DNA from: Coemansia sp. RSA 487
Lineage: Eukaryota > Kickxellomycota > Kickxellomycetes > Kickxellales > Kickxellaceae
Reading direction: 5' to 3'
Length of the DNA stretch: 64,000 nucleotides
NCBI GenBank assembly: GCA_027577595.1
Contig: JANBRJ010000017.1
Coordinates: 1 to 64,000, forward strand
Below the pieces are notes generated by a model. The model was not told the origin of the DNA, searched no databases, and saw only the letters and a program-made list of their open reading frames with translations. Position numbers and translations under genes: made by a program. Shown one piece after another: positions 21,527-30,241 of this stretch (the first letter of the stretch is position 1; each line of letters begins with the position of its first letter).

Positions 21527-22591
21527 TTATAGTAAGCGCGACCATTCGGGCGCATCACTTGTTTCTGGATCGTCACTAATCATCTCTGACAGGGTCATGT
21601 ATCCGCCATCCTCGTCCACTTCGTGGACCTTGGGACGCAGGTAGTTGCCCATTTCATCCATGGTTGGCGGCGCCTCCGACCGCAGCTTGCGTAGTAGCAG
21701 AGCCACACCATCTTGCACATTCGCTCCTAGACATTCTACTACCACGCGTGTGTTCTGTTCGTCAGCTATCACAATGTCTCCTTCGATTACATGCGGCCGC
21801 TGCAGAAGCGAGAATGACTCAAACAGAACGTCTGGCGTATCTGTTAGCTTTTCAAAGAACTTGCTGACACGCAAGAGGTCCTCGGGCGCAACCAGCTTGA
21901 GGAATGGGAACCGCATGAGGTCCGAGGTGTCAGCATCAATGAGCCGGCCAATTGAACCGGTGACAAAGACAACGAGAGGTCCGTTCTGCCGTCTAATACC
22001 CTCCACGGCTTGAACCTCGGTTGCCTCTGGGTTCTCCAGCACAAATGCTACTTTGACCTGCCTAGATTGCGCATAGTACAAGGGAACACGCTGACCATAC
22101 GGTGTCTCAGACCTGTTTCTCCAACGAGCCGCCGCGCGCTGGTGGTTGCTGGCGTTTGCACGTTCGGCTTCCTTGTCCCGCGTAACGTTCATACGCTTCA
22201 TTGCACCGTCGAGCATTTGCACTTCGAGCTCGTGCCTGTTTTGGTAAGGAAGCTCTGGAAACGCCATAGCAATGACAATGACGGAGTTATCGCATTTGAA
22301 TGTAGTAACGCGATGCAGAACGGGGTCTCCATCGGCTGTCTTGATATTCATGTACATGACATAAGCGTTGGCTTCGTCTACATCCGCATCCTCCTCCCCT
22401 TTGTTCTCGTAGATACTTGGGTAGTCGCCATGGTATGGGTCGGCTATGAACTCGTGTGCGCGCCTTGAGACCATATATGATGGTGTGAACCCCATTGACT
22501 GGCGACACCCTGAAGAGATATATAGGATTTGCGTGCTTGGGTCGCGCGAGTGTATCCCGATAAACGTCGGTCTGTGGACGTTGTTGCTCAT
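21527..22591 (-). CDS. Two-PAS-domain protein, tandem paralogue 3
   Basis: 354 residues starting MSNNVHRPTFIGIHSRDPST. The acidic loop is GEEDADVDEAN. The linker has RNRSETPYGQRV where copies 1 and 2 have RQRSETPYGRPV, and the second unit has FEKLTDTPDVLFESF instead of FERLGETTDVLF; both features are shared with copy 4, so copies 3 and 4 are closely related. A promoter block shared with copies 4 and 5 lies about 100 bp upstream. Confidence 0.85.
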   Translation of the reverse strand: MSNNVHRPTFIGIHSRDPSTQILYISSGCRQSMGFTPSYMVSRRAHEFIADPYHGDYPSIYENKGEEDADVDEANAYVMYMNIKTADGDPVLHRVTTFKCDNSVIVIAMAFPELPYQNRHELEVQMLDGAMKRMNVTRDKEAERANASNHQRAAARWRNRSETPYGQRVPLYYAQSRQVKVAFVLENPEATEVQAVEGIRRQNGPLVVFVTGSIGRLIDADTSDLMRFPFLKLVAPEDLLRVSKFFEKLTDTPDVLFESFSLLQRPHVIEGDIVIADEQNTRVVVECLGANVQDGVALLLRKLRSEAPPTMDEMGNYLRPKVHEVDEDGGYMTLSEMISDDPETSDAPEWSRLL

Positions 22592-22689
22592 AGCTATTGT
22601 GCAAGATAGAAGTGAAATAAAAGGGTAAAGTCAGAAGCCGGAGGGGGGAAGAAATGTAAATAAGAAAGAGTAATTACTGCTCAAACAAA

Positions 22690-22708
22690 AGGGCGGAGTG
22701 GAAAAAGT
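22690..22708 (-). promoter_or_regulatory. Proximal promoter block shared by PAS copies 3, 4 and 5
   Basis: The plus strand reads GGGCGGAGTGGAAAAAGT. The same or a slightly worn block occurs at 25109-25127 and 27450-27468. Each lies about 100 bp upstream of its ATG inside otherwise diverged sequence, which suggests a binding site kept by selection. Confidence 0.5.
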
Positions 22709-23543
22709 AGAGAAGCTGTTAAACTCCAACCGCCACCTTTTTTTTCCTCCATCCTCCTGGAACAAAAAAGGTAGAAGAATCCTTTATTTCTTTTCCTCAA
22801 CCTTGTTCATTATTCACGTTGTATCGAGAAAAAAAATGCAAAACCTGAATTCAAAGGAGTCATCAGCCAATCAAACTGCATTTTTCCAGGAGATACTTTC
22901 AGATTTATGTTCGCTGATTTCTCTCAGAACCCAAATCAAAAACAAGGCAGAAAAGTGTATTTTGTTCAGCCCAAGCGCTTATAAAGTGACATTACATGTT
23001 GTGACAATGAAAGGGAATAGAAGCAGTGCTTGTTTCTTCTCCAAAAATACAACCACTACAGGAGATAGGATTCGTTGTTGTTCTGCTTTCTGCAGTATAC
23101 AAGCACTGGATATGCACAATAATGCATGCTTGATGCAGTTACGTTCATTTTGAACATTCCTTTTTGGTGCTCAACTGCGAGCTAGCCCAAACTCTCTAAT
23201 CCACATCTTTTCCAGCTCATCATAACTCTTGACAGTTCCCTCCTCCAAACAACTCACCCTCATACTTAAACTAAAGAAATGAGAAAGTGTAATCACAAAA
23301 CACACCAGGAGGCCATTGAGCTTAGAAAAACAAAAGATGCATTATTTCTTTAATATAAATCACTTTTTTACATTTATAAACGCTAGCATAACATTCATTA
23401 ACCAAAAACAAACCAAAGGCAAGCTAGGCACATTTACGTTTTCTTTTTTCTTTTCTGTTCTGCAGCCATTACTTTGCTTCAATTTTAATAAATTATTGTT
23501 AGTTACATTCAGGCATCCTCTTGGCAAAATATCCGAGCGAATT

Positions 23544-23845
23544 AAAACAAGAGAAAATACACTAGCCAACTCACCAGAGCCAAATGAGCCACGGCAGGTG
23601 TGGGGGATCTTGGGTGTGTAGAAGGATGGGTGCCATCATATATGGTGGGCCGATAGTATAGTGCATTGTTCTGAAAAAACGTGCCAGTACAAAGGTGCTT
23701 TTTATTTGGTTTTAATTTGACCTTGTAGTATAGGCAATATATGCTAAATCATAAAATATAGTATAGTTAGAGCCAAATATGTGCGTTGCTCGGCGTAAAC
23801 ATATTTGGCTTTACTTATACTTCAAATATGTACATGTTTATAGTC
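23544..23845. repeat. 302-bp near-identical spacer island, copy 1
   Basis: It aligns to 25896-26197 without gaps and, by eye, with only two mismatches, while the flanks on both sides are clearly more diverged. It includes a 12-bp perfect stem (AGCCAAATATGT at 23771-23782 with ACATATTTGGCT at 23799-23810) around a 16-base loop. It has no open frame of note. Confidence 0.8.
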
Positions 23846-23937
23846 CAGCATTAATAACCAGAATTATACTCCTCTCTCCTGCGGGAGAGTAAGTCAATAA
23901 CAGTTTGCTAACAAATAAATGACAAGAATAGGAATTC

Positions 23938-25005
23938 TCATAACATGCGTGACCATTCGGGCGCATCGCTTGTTTCTGGATCGTCACTAATCATCTCTGA
24001 CAGGGTCATGTATCCGCCATCCTCGTCCACTTCGTGGACCTTGGGACGCAGGTAGTTGCCCATTTCATCCATGGTTGGCGGCGCCTCCGACCGCAGCTTG
24101 CGTAGTAGCAGAGCCACACCATCTTGCACATTCGCTCCTAGACATTCTACTACCACGCGTGTGTTCTGCTCGTCAGCTATCACAATGTCTCCTTCGATTA
24201 CATGCGGCCGCTGCAGAAGCGAGAATGACTCAAACAGAACGTCTGGCGTATCTGTTAGCTTTTCAAAGAACTTGCTGACACGCAAGAGGTCCTCGGGCGC
24301 AACCAGCTTGAGGAACGGGAAATGCATGAGGTCCGAGGTGTCAGCATCAATGAGCCGACCAACTGAACCGGTGACAAAGACAACGAGAGGCCCGTTCTGG
24401 CGTCTAACGCCCTCCATGGCTTGAACCTCGGTTGCCTCTGGGTTCTCCAGCACAAATGCTACTTTGACCTGCCTGGATTGCGCATAGTACAAAGGCACTC
24501 TTTGACCATACGTCGTCTCAGACCTATTTCTCCAGCGAGCCGCTGCGCGCTGGTGGTTGCTGGTGTTTGCACGTTCGGCTTCCTTGTCCCGCGTAACGTT
24601 CATACGCTTCATTGCACCGTCGAGCATTTGCACTTCGAGCTCGTGCCTGTTTTGGTAGGGAAGCTCTGGAAACGCCATAGCAATGACAATGACACAGTTG
24701 TCGCACTTGAACGTAGTAATGCGGTGCAAAACAGGGCCTCCTTCGGCTGTCTTGATATTCATGTACATGACATAAGCGTTGGCTTCGTCAGCCTCTGTAT
24801 CCTCTTCATCCCCTTTGCTCTCGTAGATGGTCGAGTAGTCGTCCTGGTATGGGTCAGCTATAAAGTCGTGTGCGCGTTTTGAGACTATGTAAGATGGTGT
24901 GAACCCCATTGCCTGGCGACACCCCGAAGACATGTACAGGACTCGGGTGCTTGGGTCGCGCGCGTGAATTCCGATAAACGTCGGTCTGTGGACGTTGTTA
25001 CTCAT
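23938..25005 (-). CDS. Two-PAS-domain protein, tandem paralogue 4
   Basis: 355 residues from the ATG at 25005; the frame extends upstream only through a TTG. The acidic loop, GDEEDTEADEAN, is the most acidic of the set. It carries IHARDPSTRVLYMSSGC where the others have IHSRD...ILYISSGC. The C-terminal ~80 codons are virtually identical in DNA to copy 5, at the same 2352-bp offset as the spacer island, which points to recent exchange between the two copies. Confidence 0.85.
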   Translation of the reverse strand: MSNNVHRPTFIGIHARDPSTRVLYMSSGCRQAMGFTPSYIVSKRAHDFIADPYQDDYSTIYESKGDEEDTEADEANAYVMYMNIKTAEGGPVLHRITTFKCDNCVIVIAMAFPELPYQNRHELEVQMLDGAMKRMNVTRDKEAERANTSNHQRAAARWRNRSETTYGQRVPLYYAQSRQVKVAFVLENPEATEVQAMEGVRRQNGPLVVFVTGSVGRLIDADTSDLMHFPFLKLVAPEDLLRVSKFFEKLTDTPDVLFESFSLLQRPHVIEGDIVIADEQNTRVVVECLGANVQDGVALLLRKLRSEAPPTMDEMGNYLRPKVHEVDEDGGYMTLSEMISDDPETSDAPEWSRML

Positions 25006-26289
25006 AGTGCTTGTGACACAAGACAAAAGTGAAATAAAAAGGTATTTAGAGTCAGAAGCCAGGGGGAGAAATAAATGTAAATACAGTTATTGCTTACTCA
25101 AACAAAAGAGCAGTGGAAAAAGTGGAGGAACAGTAAAAATCCAACTGCCTTCACCTTTATTTGTTTGTTTCCTTTTTTCTCGGCCATTCTCTTTTTTTTC
25201 ACTCATTAATGCAAACATCATGGAAGAATGCAGGAGCCCAATCCAATTGGGGAGAGAGATTGGCCAACCAGCCTGTTCTTTTAGCGAGATGCTTTCCAGG
25301 CTTATGTTTGCTGATTTCTCTCAGAACCCAAATCAAAAATAAAGCAGAAAAGTGTGTTCTCTTCGGTTCAAGTGCTTATAAAGTGACATTACATGTCGTG
25401 GCCATGAAAGGGAATAGAAGCAACGCTTGTCATTCCTCCAAAAAAAGGCAACTGCTACATGGCATAGGATTTATTGTTGTTCTGCTTTCTGCAATATACA
25501 AGTGCTGGGGATATGCACAATAATGCATGCTTAATGCAGTTACGTTCATTTTGAACACCCCTTTCTAGTGCCCAACTGCGAACCAGCCTAAATTTTCTAA
25601 TCCACCTCTCTTCCAGCCCGTTGCCTAGTGCGTAGCTTCAGTCTCACCAATAGGGGTGAGGGATGCATCTGCCAACACTATCACTGTGTTGCGTTTAAGG
25701 AAGCTTTCTTTATTTGAACAGAATACCTTCCTCAAAAATAATAGCACAACAAACCAAAGTCAGACTAATCGCATTTGCGTTTTCGTTTTTCTACGCTACT
25801 TTGTTCTAAATCTATCATTTTGCTCCAATTTTAATGTCTTTAAAGTATTATTAGCTATATTCGTTCTTCTCTATAACAAAATATTCAAACGAATCAAAAC
25901 AAGAGAAAATACACTAGCCAACTCACCAGAGCCAAATGAGCCACGGCAGGTGTGGGGGATCTTGGGTGTGTAGAAGGATGGGTGCCATCATATATGGTGG
26001 GCCGATAGTATAGTGCATTGTTCTGAAAAAACGTGCCAGTACAAAGGTGCTTTTTATTTGGTTTTAATTTGACCTTGTAGTATAGGCAATATATGCTAAA
26101 TCATAAAATATAGTATAGTTAGAGCCAAATATGTGCGTTGCTCGGCGTAAACATATTTGGCTTTACTTGTACTTCAAATATATACATGTTTATAGTCTAA
26201 TATTAATAACCAAAAAAGTACTCATCTCTTCTATGGGAGAGCAAGTTAATAACAATTTGTTAACAAATAAATGACAAGAATAGGAATTC
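25006..26289. other. Spacer between PAS copies 4 and 5
   Basis: The sister of the spacer at 22592-23937: it holds the promoter block (25109-25127), the 302-bp island (25896-26197) and the downstream element of copy 5 (26243-26282). No gene. Confidence 0.6.
25896..26197. repeat. 302-bp near-identical spacer island, copy 2
   Basis: Partner of 23544-23845, with the same hairpin. Its borders with the diverged flanks are sharp at both ends. Confidence 0.8.
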
Positions 26290-27348
26290 TCATAACATGC
26301 GTGACCATTCGGGCGCATCGCTTGTTTCTGGATCGTCACTAATCATCTCTGACAGGGTCATGTATCCGCCATCCTCGTCCACTTCGTGGACCTTGGGACG
26401 CAGGTAGTTGCCCATTTCATCCATGGTTGGCGGCGCCTCCGACCGCAGCTTGCGTAGTAGCAGAGCCACACCATCTTGCACATTCGCTCCTAGACATTCT
26501 ACTACCACGCGTGTGTTTTGCTCGTCAGCTACCACAATGTCTCCTTCAATTACGTGTGGCCGCTGCAGAAGCGAGAATGACTCAAACAGAACGTCTGGTG
26601 TACCGGTTAGTCTCTCAAAGAACTTGCTGACACGCAAGAGGTCCTCGGGCGCAACCAGCTTGAGGAACGGGAAATGCATGAGGTCCGAGGTGTCAGCATC
26701 AATGAGCCGACCAACCGAACCAGTGACAAAGACAACAAGAGGTCCGTTCTGGCGTCTAACGCCCTCCACGGCTTGAACCTCGGTTGCCTCTGGGTTCTCC
26801 AGCACAAATGCTACTTTGACCTGCCTGGATTGCGCATAGTACAAAGGCACTCTTTGACCATACGTCGTCTCAGATCTCTGTCTCCAGCGAGCCGCTGCGC
26901 GCTGGTGGTTGCTGGCGTTTGCACGTTCGGCTTCCTTGTCCCGCGTAACGTTCATACGCTTCATCGCACCATCGAGCATTTGCACTTCGAGTTCATGCCT
27001 ATCTTGGTAGGGAAGCTCTGGGAACGCCATACCAATGAAAATGACACAGTTGTCGCACTTGAACGTAGTACTGCGGTGCAAAACAGGGTCTCCGTTGGCT
27101 GTCTTGAGATTCATGTACATGACATAAGCGTTGGCTTCGTCAGCATCATCTTCCCCTTTGCTCTCAAAAACGGTAGAGTAGTCCCCGTTACATGGGTCGG
27201 CTATAAAGTCGTGTGCGGATTTTGAGACTATGTAGGATGGCGTGAACCCCATTGCCTGGCGACACCCCGAAGAGATATACAGGACTTGGGTGCTTGAGTC
27301 GCGCGAGTGAATACCGATAAACGTCGGTCTGTGGACGCTGTTGCTCAT
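26290..27348 (-). CDS. Two-PAS-domain protein, tandem paralogue 5
   Basis: 352 residues from the ATG at 27348 (MSNSVHRPTFIG). It has the shortest acidic loop (GEDDADEAN) and a Cys-Asn substitution in the otherwise invariant DPYQGDYS segment (DPCNGDYS). The LOV-cysteine position is His (SKSAHDFI). The frame is open for a further 43 codons upstream, but the other copies support the start given. This is the first copy in the direction of transcription. Confidence 0.85.
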   Translation of the reverse strand: MSNSVHRPTFIGIHSRDSSTQVLYISSGCRQAMGFTPSYIVSKSAHDFIADPCNGDYSTVFESKGEDDADEANAYVMYMNLKTANGDPVLHRSTTFKCDNCVIFIGMAFPELPYQDRHELEVQMLDGAMKRMNVTRDKEAERANASNHQRAAARWRQRSETTYGQRVPLYYAQSRQVKVAFVLENPEATEVQAVEGVRRQNGPLVVFVTGSVGRLIDADTSDLMHFPFLKLVAPEDLLRVSKFFERLTGTPDVLFESFSLLQRPHVIEGDIVVADEQNTRVVVECLGANVQDGVALLLRKLRSEAPPTMDEMGNYLRPKVHEVDEDGGYMTLSEMISDDPETSDAPEWSRML

Positions 27349-28693
27349 AATGATTGTGGAAGATAGAAGTGAAATAAAAAGGTATTTCAAAGTCAGAAGC
27401 CAGGGGGGGAGAAAGAAATGTAAATAAGAGTTATTACTGCTCATACAAAGGGCGGAGTGGAAAAAGTGAAGCTGCAAAATCCAACCATCCCACCTTTATT
27501 TGTATACCCGACGTTTGTTCCCTTTTTTCCCGGCCATACTCGTTTTTTTTTCACTCATTATGCACAAACATCATGGAAGAATGCAGGAGCCCAATCCAAT
27601 GGGGGGAGGTGTTGGCCAATCAAACCTGTTCTTTGAAGAAGATGTCTGTTTATCTTTCAGTGTACGTGTGAGAAATAATATATTCGGAAAAGGGAATAGA
27701 AATGCTTTACTTTTCTCAGCATTGAAAGCTTAAAAATGCCCATGGCTTGGAAAGAAAACGAAAGGCAATATTTTGCTTTCTCCCATAAAAAGACAAATGT
27801 TGCTCTCCCACTTCGTACAGCATCCATACATTTTGTTCATGCACAGTTGTGCATGAAAGTTCAACAAGTGCAATTTTTAAATGATTGCCAAACAAAACAT
27901 TGGCCAATCAGCTAAAAAGAAATTAAAAACCTGTTTTTGGTGTAGCATAATCTCACCACCTTGAACAATTTACATGATAACGTGCTAATTCGTTACGATC
28001 AGATCAAAAATATGAGGAACAGCATGGGAACCAGCCAAGAGAAGAATGTTCTGTTGCCACGCCAATTTCCGCCTTGTGCCACAAAAATGGCCCTATCACA
28101 AGCTAAAGTGGAACTATCAATGTATTTCCGATTGGATGGAATACAGCAATCAATAGATATTTCCAAAATATTATAGTACAGCAGAGATGGCCCGCTCCTT
28201 TTCTTTTTTTTTTTTACCTTTTTTATCTAGTATTTTGCCTTTTCTGGAATGCTGGTTAGTGGTTTGCAGGATAATAGAAGATCCGCTCTCTTATTTCTTT
28301 GTGCCTTTTATGTGTCACGAGTTGCACTTTCCAACATGGCTGTTTTGCTGTTGATCTGTGCATTATCTTTTATACTTTTTTATATTTTCTAAAGGCATAG
28401 ATCGTTCGGTTCAACTTGAAAGCACTTGACCACACGGAAATCAATCATTAATCGGAATACATCTGCGTCTCTGAGCAACAATTCTCACATTTCGGACTCC
28501 CAGCTGAATGGGGGAAAAACGCAGTATAAAAAGGTGGCAAGACGCAAGCAGTCCATTGTTCTTCCCCTTTTCCCTTCAATTTATTTCTGTTCTTTTCTTT
28601 TCTTTTCTTCTTTTAGTTAACTAGAAAACAGGAGGGGTCTATGCTACACAATAACTACGATTAATTTTTTTACTATACTACATACTAAAAGAG
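27349..28693. other. Divergent spacer between PAS copy 5 and the MFS gene
   Basis: 1.35 kb with no gene. The left part carries the PAS promoter block (27450-27468) and a CCAATCAA box near 27615. The right part has the MFS TATA box and a TTATCT (GATA-type) site near 28367. Confidence 0.5.
28525..28532 (+). promoter_or_regulatory. TATA box of the MFS transporter gene
   Basis: TATAAAAA lies about 160 bp upstream of the ATG at 28694 and is followed by a pyrimidine-rich tract (28558-28617), a common layout for strong fungal promoters. Confidence 0.6.
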
Positions 28694-30148
28694 ATGTCGG
28701 ACACGGATCTTAAAAAGGCCGAAAGCCAAATTATCAAAGATGAACAACAGAACAACAATGCATGTGGTGGCGACAGCAGCCGGAAACTCCGCTGGGCGTT
28801 CCGCAAGATCGACGCATCGTTGCTTCTGATCATATTCTTTAGCAACGTGCTCAACAGCATGGATCGGGCAAACCTCGGACTGTCCAAGGTAGCAGGGCTC
28901 GAGAATGACACGGGAATGACAGGAAGCGACTTCAACGTGGTGGCCAGCATCATGTACCCGACATATCTGGTGTTTATGTTGCCGAGCAACTTGGCACTGC
29001 GCAAGTTCGGGGCGAGGTTCTGGCTCAGCCTCATAACGGTCATTTGGGGGCTCATCAATATGTGCATGGCGTTTGCCAAGAACCGCACGGACCTTATTCT
29101 GTGCCGGCTCTTCCTGGGAGCCGCCGAATCGGGCGCAACGCCAGGCGCCCTGATGCTTATCACGCTATGGTATCCGCGCGAAATGGTCACGTCGCGCGTG
29201 GCATTGTTCTATTCGGCGTTCCCTGTCGGTGCAGTCATCGGCGGACCCATAGCCTCAGGAATCATGAAGATCACCAACCCAAAGTTCGCCAAATGGGAGT
29301 GGATCTTCTTCATCGAGGGCCTGCTTACGGCTGGGTTCGGATTGGTGATGTTTGCGCTACTTTCGGACTACCCGGAGCGCAGCTGGGTGCTCAAGCGGTC
29401 CGAAAAGGATCTGATCAAGCAGCGGATGGACAAGGATCAAGTGGACGGGGGCTACCGTCGAGTCAACAACAAGAAGCTTCTTCGGCATGCGCGCGATCCA
29501 CTGGTCTACGCACAGGCGTTGATTCTTTTCTGCGCAAACTTCGGCGTCAACACTATCCTGACGTTTGCGGCCATCATCGTCAGCAAAATGGGATTCAGTC
29601 CCGGAGCATCCCAAGCCATGCAGGCCGCACCCGGGATCTGCGGGTTCATCGGAATCATCATCAGCAGGTACTATCCCAAATGGTTTGGAAACCACTACAG
29701 GAGTTCGTTGTTTTGCTCGGCGTGGCTGGTGATTGCATCGGTGATTCTGATGGCCACCACCAACAATGGGGCGCGTATCTTTGCACTCTGTCTTTTGTCG
29801 TTCGGCGCGTTTGGCAACGTCGCCATGGGTCCTGGCTGGCTAATGAGCAACGTTGGTGGCCCAACAAGAAGCGCATTCGCTGGCGCAATGAACGTAATCT
29901 GCGGCGGACTCGGCGGTCTGTGCACATCGTACATTTACAGGAACAAGGACGCGCCTCGCTACATGTTTGGCCATGGGATGAACCTGTTTGCTGCGCTTCT
30001 GTGCATCATCACTGCCACGGCTGCGCATCTGATCATCCGCCACAGGAACAAGGCAAAGGAGGAAAAGCCAATTAACATTAGCAGCCTCTCTGATGATGAG
30101 ATCATTGATCTGGAAAACGACCATCCTGATTTCCGTTACGTTAGATAA
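28694..30148 (+). CDS. MFS transporter of the anion:cation symporter family (Dal5/Tna1-like)
   Basis: 484 residues, one exon, with about 12 membrane helices. The N-terminal FSNVLNSMDRANLGLSKVAGL segment in the first helix, the CRLFLGAAESGATPGALMLI signature in helices 4-5 and WYPREM at the following turn place it in the ACS family, whose fungal members carry allantoate, nicotinate, pantothenate, biotin or related carboxylates. The substrate cannot be told from sequence. The N-terminal 30 residues are polar and cytosolic; the C-terminus is short and acidic. It converges with the ZIP gene, about 90 bp away. Confidence 0.9.
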   Translation: MSDTDLKKAESQIIKDEQQNNNACGGDSSRKLRWAFRKIDASLLLIIFFSNVLNSMDRANLGLSKVAGLENDTGMTGSDFNVVASIMYPTYLVFMLPSNLALRKFGARFWLSLITVIWGLINMCMAFAKNRTDLILCRLFLGAAESGATPGALMLITLWYPREMVTSRVALFYSAFPVGAVIGGPIASGIMKITNPKFAKWEWIFFIEGLLTAGFGLVMFALLSDYPERSWVLKRSEKDLIKQRMDKDQVDGGYRRVNNKKLLRHARDPLVYAQALILFCANFGVNTILTFAAIIVSKMGFSPGASQAMQAAPGICGFIGIIISRYYPKWFGNHYRSSLFCSAWLVIASVILMATTNNGARIFALCLLSFGAFGNVAMGPGWLMSNVGGPTRSAFAGAMNVICGGLGGLCTSYIYRNKDAPRYMFGHGMNLFAALLCIITATAAHLIIRHRNKAKEEKPINISSLSDDEIIDLENDHPDFRYVR

Positions 30149-30241
30149 GATTTTTTTGTACTAGTCAACTCCTGATCTGTTTGATATTGTATCATCATTT
30201 TAGAAACCGTATTTTCACTCTGGATTATCGAAACAAGCTAG

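Larger units (their letters stand above)
22592..23937. other. Spacer between PAS copies 3 and 4
   Basis: About 1.35 kb, homologous over most of its length to the spacer at 25006-26289. It contains the shared promoter block (22690-22708), the 302-bp near-identical island (23544-23845) and the shared downstream element of copy 4 (23891-23929). A plus-strand frame (22698-23153) is not conserved as protein in the sister spacer and is rejected as a gene. Confidence 0.6.

Noticed and set aside
22698-25523. Plus-strand frames at 22698-23153 and 25161-25523 in sister PAS spacers, as possible small genes
   Set aside because: They share only a central stretch because the DNA is duplicated; starts, ends and outer parts do not correspond as proteins.
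17411-27348. PAS array as flavin (LOV) photoreceptors
   Set aside because: The adduct-forming cysteine and its GRNCRFLQ context are missing in all five copies.
29044-30075. 343-codon frame overlapping the MFS gene in another frame
   Set aside because: No hydrophobic pattern or domain; the MFS frame has full-length family homology.
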